Shown one piece after another: positions 21,432 through 32,169 of a stretch of DNA of 64,000 nt (position 1 is its first letter; each line of letters opens with the position of its first letter). Below the pieces are notes generated by a model. It was given only the letters and a program-made list of their open reading frames with translations, searched no databases and was not told the origin of the DNA. This DNA is from Typhlomys cinereus (Eukaryota > Chordata > Mammalia > Rodentia > Platacanthomyidae), in the NCBI GenBank assembly GCA_023101885.1, contig JALPQD010000401.1, positions 1,798,001 through 1,862,000 on the forward strand, written 5' to 3'. The translations under genes and the position numbers were made by a program.

Positions 21432-22024
21432 CTTGCTTTCCTTCCTTTCTTCCTTCCTTCCTTCCTTCCTTCTTTCCTTCCTTCCTTCTTTCCTTCCTTC
21501 CTTCTTTCCTTCCTTCCTTCCTCTCTCCTTCCCCCCTCTCCTCCCTCCCTCTCTCCCCCTCTCTCTCCTCTCCTTCCTCTCCCTTCCTTCCTTCCTTCCT
21601 TCCTTCCTTGTCCTTCCTTCCTTCCTTCCTTCCTTCCTTCCGTTCCTTCCTTCCTCTCTCCTTCCTTCCTCCTTCCTTCCTCCTCCCTTCCTTCCTCCCT
21701 CCCTCCCCTTCCTTCCTTCCTCCCTCTCCTCCTTCCTTCCTTTCCTTCCTCCCTCCCCTCCCCCCTTCTCCCTCCCTTCCTCTCCTCCCCCCCCCCCTCC
21801 CGTCCTCCTCTCTCCTTCCCCTTCCTTCCTCCTTCCCTTCCTTCTTTCCTATCCTTCCCCTTCCCTCCTTCCTTCCTTCTTCCTTCCTCATCCTTCTCCT
21901 TCCTTCCTTTCCCTCTCTTTCCTCCGTCCTTCCCTCCCCGCCTTCCTCCTTCCTTTCCTCCCTCTTCCTCTTCCTTCCTCCCTCTCTTCCTTCCTCCCTC
22001 CCTTCCTTCCTTCCTTCTTTCCTT
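21432..22024 (+). repeat. Long (TTCC/CCCT)n polypyrimidine microsatellite
   Basis: About 590 bases are almost wholly C and T on the plus strand, built from TTCC units that drift to CCCT- and CCTC-rich stretches. With no purine-starting stops, it opens long frames on both strands (251 and 273 codons, serine-proline-leucine or arginine-lysine-glutamate-glycine), which are artefacts. Confidence 0.97.
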
Positions 22025-22349
22025 GTACTGCAACTGGGATATAAGTTAAGAAAAAGTACATATTTTGAGAATGAAGAAAAACTGATTCCAGGTACACTTG
22101 AGGATACCACATTGTGCCAGTGACCACAGAGAAAACAATTCAATGCGTGGCTCATGTTGAGTCAGGTTATGCCCTGTGAATGCTAAGCTCCAAACTCAGA
22201 CAGGGGTAGGAAGTCCTAGGCAGCTATCCTGGAAATCTCCTGAAGCCTGAATCTTAAAGTACAAGTTAGTCACGCAGAAAAGAGAATTGGAACAAACTGA
22301 GAGAACAGACTTTGTGGAGCTGCAAGTGATGTGCTAGAGAGATAAGCTG
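22025..22349. other. Unannotated intergenic DNA
   Basis: Nothing recognised. Confidence 0.3.
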
Positions 22350-23030
22350 TTGCCTATCAGGAGGGGTCTTGTTGAGCTTGCTGAGCCAGGGTTGAGCGCA
22401 AAGCAGGGGGCGTGTGACAAGATGGTCAAGACTGAGTGTGAGATGTCTCTTCCAAGCAGGGTGGGGATCACTTACCACTATGAAGTTCTGTATTTTTTTC
22501 CAGGTATGGCAAAGACTTTGGAGAAAGTGTTTTCTAATCAGTCCTCAACCTCAAGGACTGTCAGCGGACCCAGATGTTGGGTCCCCCCAGAATGGGGATC
22601 TGCCTGCAGGCCAGCACCGATTGTAACTTTTCCTTGGACAGATCTATCTCCTCCACAAGATGTGCTGCACTACTATGTTGAAGCCCAAGTCCTCCCCAGC
22701 CTCCTAAAATCTGCCTTTAATTCTTGGAAGCTTGTGAAAACCACGTTTGTCAAATTTCCTCCAAGCCACCAGTTTGAAGCATGTAGCTCTGCAGTGCTGG
22801 AGGAGGAACCAAGGGTGCGGCACTTCTGTCCCCATTTAGTTTCCCTGCTGCGTGAAGGCAGAGCGATGAACAGCTCTGAGGGCATCAGGGAGAAGAGAGG
22901 GCAGGCAGGATCCCAGAGGACAGAGACTCTCCCAGACCAGGCTTCTCTCCTCCATATGAGGCATGCAAAGGCATCCGCTCAAAGCAACATCTATTTTATG
23001 GTCCAGACCACTGGCTCGTGTTATTTTTAG
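22350..23030 (+). other. Longest non-repeat open frame (226 codons), probably chance
   Basis: The frame runs uninterrupted from an ATG-equivalent start at 22350. It has no domain, signal peptide or membrane segment that I recognise, and shorter frames overlap it on both strands. A polypyrimidine-CAG acceptor-like site (TATTTTTTTCCAG near 22490-22503) lies inside it, followed by a run through 22998 without a clear donor. I do not call it a gene. Confidence 0.2.
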
Positions 23031-23879
23031 CACTTCTCAGAGGATACGTGGTTACCCTGATTGCCATGTTTGAGATAGGAATGAAAATCCAGGGGCCATA
23101 ACTGCTAGTGCAGGGCAAGAGATACCATAGAACCCACCAAGCCAGCAGGGAGCTCCTGCCCGCACCAGCAGACCCCCGACACCCAGAATCCCTGCTCTAG
23201 AAAGGCCACCTGTCCACTGTAAGCCAAGTAGATGAGGGTGCAGTAGTTTACAGGACTCATTTGTCCCTGCAGCCCCCAAATGTCAGAGGACTCACTTGTT
23301 GACCTTTAGTTAAACACAGAGACTGTGTTGACATTTGCGTGGGGACCAACACACGCCTCGTGGAGTCACCCTTCAGAGGCACGGCAGGGCAGCTGCTAAG
23401 CTGATGACTCACCACAGAGCGGGGTACCTACCACCAGTATGGAAAATTAGAGATTGACTGCATGGAATTTCCCTGGTGTTCCTGGTGGGCTTTGATGGGT
23501 TAATCTTTTACTTCCTCTCGTAAACTTTTGCACACTGCTACTTTTGATGCAATAGAAACCAGGCATCCTGCTTCCCTGGAGGAGAGGCCACATTTCAGCA
23601 ATGGGGTATATCTGCCTGTTGCTAGAAGAGCACTCCTTAGAAGCAAAGGTAGGTGGAGTATGGGCAGTGACCCTCTCTGCTCCTTCCACTTGTACCTCAG
23701 GGGATAATGATGTGTCACTTCAGGATCATCTCCTGTGACAAATCTAGTCCTCTGAATGGATGGTAAAAACTCTATGTCTGTATAGAAGCCGAAAATATGT
23801 AGGAATTCCCTCTATTTTCTGCTCTATTTTGCTCAAACCTAAAACTCTTCTAAAATGTCTTTTTAAAACAAAAAAATTA
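23031..23879. other. Unannotated intergenic DNA
   Basis: Nothing recognised apart from short chance frames. Confidence 0.35.
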
Positions 23880-24505
23880 AGGGCGGGGAGATGGTTCAGT
23901 CAGAAAAGTGTACAAGCATGTGGAACTGTGTTCAATGCCCAGAATACACACTTTAAAAACGTGTGGGGCACAGTGGCATCCATTTGTAGGCTCAGCACCA
24001 GGAGGTTGAGATAGGTAGATTCTCGGGATTTGTTGGCTAACCAATTGTCATGTTTTTTTTCTCCTGTGAGACATTATTCATGCAATCAGCTTGAAGGAGA
24101 AAAGGAGATTTATTTGGCTTATGGTTTCAGAGGGAAGATACAGTCCATTATGGAGGAAAAGGCACGGCCAGCAGTTGAAGTCAGAGGAGGCTTAGGTACC
24201 ATCCGTTATGTGCAGGCAAAGAGAGCAAGCAGAGGACTGCTTGAGCAGCCTGCTGGAGGGGCTACCCAACCTCAAGGCTACCACCTATGACATCCCCTCC
24301 AGCAAGGCTCCTCCTCTTAAAGGTGCCTTGTCCCAAGGATCAACATCAACTAAGGATGCAAGCATAGGAGCCTCTGGGGGACAATTCCCATTCAAACCAT
24401 GACACCAGGTTAGCCTACTTGGCAAGTTCCAGGTCAGTAACAGATCGCTGGCTTTCACACACACACACACACACACCCCAATATACATGTGAATATGCAC
24501 ACAAA
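23880..24505 (+). mobile_element. B4-like SINE, split by an hAT-like relic
   Basis: The left part (23880-24047) has GGGGAGATGGTTCAGTCAGA and GGCACAGTGGCATCCATTTG, ending GTTGGCTAACCAATTGT. The right part (24413-24505) resumes with GTTAGCCTACTTGGCAAGTT, CCAGGTCAGTAACAG and a CA run (24458-24476). Together they make the normal B4 order. Confidence 0.6.
24048..24412 (-). mobile_element. hAT-like relic (MER/URR-type, antisense) nested in B4
   Basis: TCATGCAATCAGCTTGAAGG, then AGGAGATTTATTTGGCTTAT and TCAGAGGGAAGATACAGTCC, then in the far half ATTCCCATTCAAACCATGAC. The middle and ends follow the reversed family pattern. I could not define a target duplication. Confidence 0.5.
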
Positions 24506-24925
24506 AAGAAATAGGAAAAATTAAAATGCTTGATTCATTTAATAATGATACACTCCTTAAAAGACAGTAAAGTCAATGTGTATGGTTCAGGTTGATTTTA
24601 AAACTTCAATGCAACATAATGAAATGGGTTCAAAATAAAACCATAACCCCTCATACTATTGGGAAAACAGAAGAGGAAGACTGAAGACATACTTCCCAGT
24701 GGCCTTGACCTGACACAGAATGGGAAATGGGGGTCGTGAACTCAGCCGCGAGAACTAGGGTGAGACATTGAGAAGCCAGACCACCTTTGCACACCTTCCC
24801 TGTTCAATCAGCCCAAAGCAAGGCATCAGAATGGATGATGTCAAGGCCAAAGCTAGAGCACCCTCACGCGGCTTTGCCGGAATGTGCGCCTGGGACCCAC
24901 CTACATAGGTGGAAACAAGTCTCTT
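24506..24925. other. Unannotated intergenic DNA
   Basis: Nothing recognised. Confidence 0.35.
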
Positions 24926-25318
24926 TTTGCTGCTATAACCAAGCACCATGACCGGGGAGCTTTAAACAACAATTATGTTCCAGTTCAAAATGATGTCTAG
25001 AACTCTTGGGGGAGGGGCCTCCCTCACTCTGGTTTCTTGTAGCTCCAGGAGCTCCTTAGCTCCCCACTACCTCTGTCAGCCTGCAGTCCTGCATGGGCTG
25101 CCTCTCTGGTTTTACATCTGTCTTCATGTGATATTGTGTGTGTGAGTTTAATGCCCAAACTTTTCTTCTAAGGACACTAGTGTTACTGGATTAACGCTTA
25201 CCCTAATACTTACGTTTCAACTTAATTACATTTGCAAAAATGATCTGCTTCCAATAAGGTCATGTGTCAGTGGCCCTTTAACCTATAGTCAAGGGACACG
25301 ACTTCAACCTATAACCAC
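24926..25318 (-). mobile_element. MER-type DNA-transposon relic, antisense
   Basis: TTGCTGCTATAACCAAGCAC at the start, TTAATTACATTTGCAAAAAT and CTTCCAATAAGGTCATGTGT in the far half, and GGACACGACTTCAACCTATA at the end follow a common mammalian DNA-transposon relic. The exact family name is not certain. Confidence 0.5.
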
Positions 25319-26791
25319 CTTTCATTTGGGTTGCACAATTGTTAAAGGACAAACTGTTGCCAATATACTTATTGACAGGTTTCATACTGCTAAAGAAGGT
25401 GGATTTTAGGGTCCCCAAGACCTGGGTGAATGTTCTAACTCTGGGCTTTGCTAGCTGTGTGGCCTTGGGGGGACTTGTCAAAACTTTACCTTCATAGCAT
25501 CCATCTCTGCCTGAATGGGACCCCAGCACCTGCAATACCTTCTTCTCCCTGATGTTTTTTCCAAAAGAGTTCACGAGGCTGATTGTCTTGTAAACTAAAG
25601 CTGCAGACAAATTCTACTGTTTTCCCTAACCAACGACCCAGCTTCCACCACCTGTGGCTAGAGCAAGGGGCCAGTTTCCAGCAGAACCTCAGTTACAAAC
25701 AATCCTATTCCCCCATCTGCCCATGCAGGAAACTGAGCCCCTCCAACATCTGCTGGGTGTTTCTCAGAGTTCCCAGCAGCTGCGCTGGTTTGCTCCAGAC
25801 AACATTGTTCTGGGACTTGAGCTGAGCTCTTCTTTCCTGGCCCTGAGCTGTGTAGCGATGCCCCCAGGGCGCCTGCACAGGGGTGGTCCCTGTTTGGGAT
25901 CCCATGAGCATTCCAAACTCAGGCCTTGCCCTCCTTCCTCCCCGCTGCTTCATCCTTTCTATCTCTTGCTGGAGCTCCGATAAAACTTTGGGGATATGTG
26001 AGAAAGGGAGATCAAGTGGGTTGATTTAGAATGGCTCCTGGGGCTGCTCGCAGTGCGGTACTCAGCCGGCCTTTCTGGAATGGGAAGCCAGGTCTACCCC
26101 ACAGGAGGCCGCAGACGGAAATAGCTCACGCCCCAGGCTGGCCCTGCAGAGGCTAAGAAAGAGAAAGAGTTTCTCTCAACAGAGGAAAGAGCCTGTGCAC
26201 AGCCATACTTGCTCCGAACTTCTTGTCCCTGGACTGACCAGTTCTCAAAAGTATTCACAATACACACACCGAGTGCCTCTAGGGAAGCCCCCACGACGTA
26301 CCCACAAACCTATGGCCTTGCCATCCAACCCCATGCTGTATAACCCTGAGTGTAACAATCCCAAGGCTAAAAGCATAGAAACCCATTTCATGCGGGCCAT
26401 GCAGGTTTTAAAAATATGATTGCTACCAGTACTCCAGTGGTAGATTTCACATATAAAAGCAGGAAAGACACACCGATGTTGAGCCCCTCTGTCTATCCAT
26501 CATCAGTTTAGGCTTGGAAGTGGCTCTTCTCTCTGTGGATCCCGCCATTGGTCAGAATCTGCCACATCTCTGTTGATAATTTACATTACTTGCATGGTCT
26601 CTGCAGTCATCTGAGTTAGTAGAATCATACAGTGAGCTCAGAGTGGACTCCATAGGTCCAGTGTACCTAGAGTTGGGCAAAGCTCATTCTGGTGACATCT
26701 TGTCTCCTTAGTTTTCCGGTGGAAGCTAAGTTTTTAACAACCGCTCAAAGAAGAGTACAACCTCACATGAGACAAAGCCAGTCATACAGTG
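25319..26791. other. Unannotated intergenic DNA
   Basis: Overlapping frames of about 80-110 codons on both strands (25278-25983) show no domain. No repeat recognised. Confidence 0.35.
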
Positions 26792-26872
26792 GCAGGAACA
26801 TGCAGTATTATTACATTAGCAGGAACATGAAGTATTATTACAGTAGCAGGAACATGCAATATTATTCAAATT
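26792..26872 (+). repeat. 27-bp minisatellite, three tandem units
   Basis: Units at 26792-26818, 26819-26845 and 26846-26872 share GCAGGAACATG at the start and TATTATT inside, with a few changes each. Because 27 is divisible by three, the 88-codon frame at 26692-26958 shows a nine-residue repeat (SRNMQYYY-like), but nothing else supports coding. Confidence 0.88.
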
Positions 26873-26972
26873 CATGCAAAGTCAGGAACTGTCTCTTCCT
26901 TCTTTATACCACCTTCCATCAGTGCCACCAAAGCCAAGTGCCAGAGACAAGGTCCTGATCAAGAATGCACAC

Positions 26973-27551
26973 TTTATTTTTTTATTCTTTGACAGTTTCA
27001 CACAAGTAAACAATGAATGTAAGTCACTTTCACCTCCAATTATCCCATCTCACTCTCCTCCTCACATTGAGAACCTTCTTCCAAACCAGTCTCCCTCCTA
27101 CTTCACTTTTTTGCGTGTGTGGACCACGGAGTTTCACAAAGATTGCCTGCATTGGCATGTGCCTTGATACTTCTGGAGCATAGATGATGTGTCAGTGGGT
27201 ATATCACTGAAGAAAAAAGCGTTCCTTCCCACAGCCAGAATCATCTTTGGTAGTCCCTCAGGGAGGAGTGACGTCTCATGAGGTCTCACCTCTTCCATGA
27301 TGACATAGTGGCCGGTCAAATCTGGCATGGGTCTTTTGCAGGTAAACACAGATGCAGGGAGTTCTTGGCTGCAGTAGTCCCATCATGTCCAGAAGACCCT
27401 GTTTGGTGGCATCCCTCCCCACCTCTGGTTCTTACATTCTTTTTGACCCTTCTTCTGTGATGTCCCCTGAGTCCTGGGTGGAAGGAGAGGCAGTCATCAG
27501 AACAGAACGCCCCACAGTCACTTATGTCTCTGCACTTTGACCAGTTGGAGC
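26973..27551 (-). mobile_element. L1 3' UTR (Lx-like), antisense
   Basis: A T-rich start (reversed poly-A) is followed by the same order of segments as 7568-8655: GTGTGGACCACGGAGTTTCA, ACTTCTGGAGCATAGATGAT, CATCATGTCCAGAAGACCCT, CTTCTGTGATGTCCCCTGAG and CTCTGCACTTTGACCAGTTG. It is 5' truncated and has no coding part. Confidence 0.75.
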
Positions 27552-27559
27552 ATATGATT

Positions 27560-27632
27560 TGTTTTGGGGGGATTGCTTAGAATTGACCTAGGTAAGCACT
27601 CCACAACCAATCCATATCCCTAGCTCACAGAG
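27560..27632 (-). mobile_element. ID SINE fragment, antisense
   Basis: AGAATTGACCTAGGTAAGCA followed by CTCCACAACCAATCCATATC and CCTAGC is a reversed ID tRNA-like unit, diverged. Confidence 0.5.
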
Positions 27633-27644
27633 TGCACAATTTTT

Positions 27645-27903
27645 AAAAATATATTTTTTAAAATATATATATATTTTTATGTGTGGGATGTGTGTGTGTG
27701 TGTTTGTGTGTGTCAGAAGGCACTGTGTGTCTCTATGGAAGACCAAGGGTGCTTTTGGGAATCATCCTGTTTTGCTTCTACTTCCTTTTTGCTTTACTCT
27801 GGGATTTCCCAGGCTCTGCCCACCAGGCCAGAAGAGCAGGCCGCTGCCGTTTCAGTCTGAGGTTTTTATGTGGGACCTGAAATCTGAACTCAGGACCCTC
27901 CAG
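27645..27903 (-). mobile_element. tRNA-head SINE, antisense, head truncated
   Basis: AT and GT tail (27645-27712), then GGCACTGTGTGTCTCTATGG, CCAAGGGTGCTTTTGGGAAT, GGGATTTCCCAGGCTCTGCC and CTGAACTCAGGACCCTCCAG. The A-box end of the head is missing or replaced. Confidence 0.82.
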
Positions 27904-28576
27904 CCTGTTTTCTTAAATACATTTGTTCATGGGAAAGACTCAGTCAAGTGGGAACACTTAGACCCAAAGGCAAATTTAAGCAAAATCTCTTTCAGGAATC
28001 AACTGTTTGTAGTTTTTAAGAAGTCAACATTCTAGAAATTTTCCTATAAAATTACTAAAGGAAAAACCTTTAAGATTTGGGCATCTAGTAATCTCATGTT
28101 TTATTTTCTGGAATTTTGATGGATTCTAAAGTAGAACATGAAGACCCAAATAATCATGAACTAACTAAAGGCAGGATGGTAACTTTTGATACACTCTTCA
28201 CACGAAAAGGATCATGAAAGAAGCTGCAGATATGTAACTGCTCTTCGCCAATGTTTCTTCCTTGACTTTGAATATTAAAAGGAGAGCAAACAAGTTCCAC
28301 CAGCTTTGGAAAACCCCAAGCTCCCCCAGTGCTAACCCTGCCTCTTAGGTTTTCTGGCCCTGAGGTTATCGTCCTACTAGGGTTTCCAGGAGAGTCACCC
28401 CCTCTCCCATTTAACATTCTGGGCCAATGTAGTACCTGCCTCCTTCTCTCCTGCCACATCCACCTTACCTCCTTACTGACATACTGACATTGACCATTTA
28501 ATTGAAACGTTTCTACTGTTAATGGAAAAGCAAAATGAACACATAATTCTGAATTTCTTGCCTTAGAGAAGACAGT
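27904..28576. other. Unannotated intergenic DNA
   Basis: A 154-codon minus frame (28154-28618) has no recognisable domain and overlaps the LTR-like sequence to its right. Confidence 0.35.
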
Positions 28577-29148
28577 TGTCAAATTCAAAATGGAGTCACC
28601 TGTATCAAGCTTTAACAAACAAAGCCAGGGAAGGCCATGAAGGAAAAGCTGTGGCAGAGATTTGCCAGGTAACTGGAGCGCCTACGAGCCAGCTGGCAGT
28701 TAAAGACAACTGCACACCAGAACGTTTACCTGATGTGCCAGCTTGCAGGTCCTGCTCAATGAAACAGTCCACCACCCTCTAGGATTGTTTCCACCTCGCT
28801 GTCATGCTGGCCTCCAATCAGAGTTCACAGGAGCCTGCATAACACCACAGGTGTGGGTGAGCCTTCTTCCAAACACTTTAAGAAGCTGTCTTATTTCCCA
28901 TTAAGACCCCCCCCCACCTTCCTCTTATTCCTCCCACCCAGCAAAACCACTCCTTTGTGCACATGGGCCTCCATATTTCAAGCCAGTTCTTAACTGGTTA
29001 TTTCCCAAAATAAACCCTTCTTCCATTGGGATTCATTTCTACAGCTTTCTTTGACTTTAATTGAGAAAATACAGCCTGGTAATCCCCAGGATAATATTCT
29101 CAGGTGCTCTAAGTCGCTGGAATCTTAACTCCTACCCCCTACAATCCT
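28577..29148 (+). mobile_element. Possible solo LTR of an endogenous retrovirus
   Basis: It begins TGTCAAATTCAAAATGGAGT and can end in CA near 29148, about 570 bases. Inside it shows an LTR-like plan: CTCCAATCAGAGTTCACAGG, a run of Cs, then CCCAAAATAAACCCTTCTTC as a polyadenylation signal followed by a T-rich element. No internal retroviral genes flank it and no short target duplication could be confirmed. The family is not identified. Confidence 0.4.
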
Positions 29149-31633
29149 TTGAATGATGACTCGACTCCAAGAGGACTCGGAAGAAACAGCAAGATCACCT
29201 CTCTTGCCTGAAACCCATCTTCTCAGTCCTGTTTCCTGCCTATAGACCTGTGGCTTGGTGGAATTCACATCAGGCACGTCCAGCCCTACCGAAGAAGGAG
29301 GCTGCGCATGGGGCTCATGGCCTTAAAATTCCACCTGTAATAAGATAATCACCGCTAGTAGCGCAGCTCAGCTATTTGTACTGAGGATACACACGTATGA
29401 CATCAGACCCCGCCATGACCAATTTGAACTATGAATTCCATCTACAGGGATCAGCATGTGAATGGAGGTCTGAATTGGCTGCTGGGTTCTAACCACCTGA
29501 AATACTTCAGTTAGCTGGTAGAGCTCTACATTGCAAAGTCCTGTGTGCTTCTCCTTAAACTCACTATCCCCAGCACCTGGGAGCTACTTAGAGGAGAAAG
29601 AAAGAGGCAGTAGTTATGGGAAGATTCGAGACTCCTTCTGTATAGCCTGAGTTTTCTTCAGCTCTCTTTCCTCACTTGTGCAACCTGCCTAATCCACCAC
29701 TGGACCTTATGCATAAGGGGGGCGGGGAACACCGCATTATAAATTCTCATATGGAGCTCATTAGCACCTAGAATGGGTGAAATTTCTGTGAGACAATTTA
29801 GCAGTGAGTACTTACATGCAAATTAAGCGTAAGCATCCTCTTGTCACACTCAGTCTGCAACTCTCCAGCACATCTGTAGACTCCACTAATGTTTCCAGGA
29901 TTAAAGGGCTGGTTGTTAGAATGCCAAGATCAGGCCAGTGGACGAATCAGTAATAGTGGATGGGAGGCCTAACAGAGAATCCTGAATATGATTAAAATGA
30001 GTCCATTTTATTTTACTACTAGCTATTAGCTACCTATAACAAAGTATGAAATTTTAATAGTAATAATTAATTTAGTATTACATGATTTTATAGCATAGTT
30101 ATCAACTTATTAAAGGTAGTTGTTGGTTAATTATTAAATGCTTCCACATTAATTAATTAATGCATAAGTGATGGAGAGGATTAAGAAAGGTGATAGTAAA
30201 GTCTAGGATTAAAAAAAAGGGCAGGTAAAGGAAAATATCGTTGATATCACTGAGCTTCTGAGCATTTGAACACATAGTATGGAAATGGAAAAGATACACA
30301 TTTTCTTCTATATTTTATCACCCTACTGTACTGAAGCTTCAAATCTTTCCAACTGATTTTTCAAAGAGTTCTTGATTTAAAAAACCCAATACCTCCAAAT
30401 GGAATAATCCGCTATAAACATTTCACCAGGTGGGATTTTCTCATCGCATAAAATTTAGGACATAGTATGTTTCCTCCAATGTCTGGGAAAAGGTTCAAGG
30501 TCTTGCCACAAGGGAAATTAACTGAATCTGAAATTAGGGTAAAGAATAGTTTTCATTAGGTTTCTGTACCAATCACAGGACAGTTATCTGTGCATGCTAA
30601 GGTAAAAGCCTCGGGCTAAATGCCCACCGACACAAAGGAAAATCTATTTTATTATTTCTTGTTGCTCTCAGAAGCAAATTCCTCAAATAATAAAGTAAAA
30701 AAAAAAAAGAACTCAAAAACAGAATATGGCATACCCATGCAAGAGGCCATTATTGATCCGTGGAAAGGAATGGAGTTCTGGTGCTCTTTTAGTATGATGA
30801 GTCTTGCTGAGTGAAAGAACTCAGACATAAAAGGTCACAAATTATCTGATTCCACTTACGGAATGTACTTGGAAAATTGATAGAGAAAGAAACTAGTAAC
30901 CAAGGACTGAGGAGCCAGGGGACAGGGAGTTACCACTCAGTGGATATGGAGTTGCTGTTTGGGATGGAGAAACTGTCTTGCAACTTGGCACTGATGGTCG
31001 TGCAGCATCATGAAACCATTGAAGGCGCTTGTCCATGTTTCTCCCAACATTGCTCTGCTGCTTGACCAGCCTAAGGGCATGTCAGCCAGCAGGCAGATGG
31101 AGGTATAAACACCGTAGTAACCTAGAGTGGTCCTGAAACAAGCCGTTATACTCAAACACGGATACTTTCAAGACACACAGAAGCTACACAGAAAGGACAC
31201 AAGTAGTCCCAAAGGCAATCTCCAACAGTGAGTACAGTGAAGGTCGGCGGGAGTTGCTGTTTTAGAGTGGTTTTTTAATATTGCTGCTCAGTTGCAAACT
31301 GGAATGTAACCGCTAACAAGCAGTTAGCAACAGGTGGCCTTAATGTTCTTGTGGCCTTGTATTTGGGCCTTCTACCTAGTTTCCTTTTTCTTTGTCAGAG
31401 GTGGCAGAATATGGAGCCCTAGAGTTAGTGATGAAGCTCAGTATTAGGTGTAAGAAAAATTCCTGGTAGACTCTCTGTCCAGGGATCCACTCAGTTCTGC
31501 AAGGCCAGCAAGTGTGGAGGTGTTCATTCAGTTCTCTTGCTTATGATTTTTTTTAAGAAAAGTGTATAAGCAGATGTTTAATTTATTTTTAAAGTATATA
31601 ATAAAATTACAATAAATAATAAAATTATAGCCA
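29149..31633. other. Unannotated intergenic DNA
   Basis: A diverged B1/ID-like fragment may lie at 29500-29650. AT-rich from 30000 to 30240. Two small overlapping frames at 30877-31155 are chance. Otherwise nothing is recognised. Confidence 0.35.
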
Positions 31634-31800
31634 GGAGTCAGGAAGATGGCTCAGCAGAAGAGACTGCTCACGAGCCCGGCGACCTGGGTTTCATCCCTAG
31701 AATCCCATGTGGTGCAAGGAGGGAAACAACTTCTGAAAGTTGTCTTCTGACCTCTTCCACTTATGTACTGTAGTACACATTCTCTCTCTCTAATAAATAA
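31634..31800 (+). mobile_element. B3/B2-like SINE
   Basis: GTCAGGAAGATGGCTCAGCA head, GACCTGGGTTTCATCCCTAG box B, and body TGAAAGTTGTCTTCTGACCT, ending TCTCTCTAATAAATAAA. The order is typical of rodent B3. Confidence 0.75.
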
Positions 31801-31802
31801 AA

Positions 31803-32071
31803 AGGGACTGGAAAGATGGGTCAAGGGTTAAATCTTTTATTTCACAAGCGAAAGAACTTGAGTTCAGATCCCCAGAGCTCATGTAAAAATGCCAGGTGGA
31901 AATGGTGGCAAGCCTGAAATTGGGACCCTGGAAGGTAGAGCCTGGGAAACTTCAGAGCAAAGCAATAAGGAGTTAGAGCAATCCAAGATGATCCCCAATG
32001 TCACCCTTGGGCCTTCATAGGCAGACACCCCCAAGTGCCCTCTTCTTGTACACACGCCTGTATGCACATGT

Positions 32072-32103
<32 letters not shown>

Positions 32104-32118
32104 GCGCACAGATATGCA
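31803..32118 (+). mobile_element. tRNA-head SINE, inserted in the tail of a B3-like SINE
   Basis: Head GGGACTGGAAAGATGGGTCA starts directly after the B3 A-rich tail. Box B GAGTTCAGATCCCC, body GAAGGTAGAGCCTGGGAAAC, and tail of alternating CA with a few CG (32074-32110). Confidence 0.87.
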
Positions 32119-32169
32119 TCCAAAAAAAGAAGAAATAATAATAGCAGAAACCTCCCCAAATCTAGGGAA

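Noticed and set aside
21289..22155. Open frames of 204-273 codons on both strands
   Set aside because: They run across a pure TTCC/GGAA microsatellite. The products are only serine-proline-leucine or arginine-lysine-glutamate-glycine runs.
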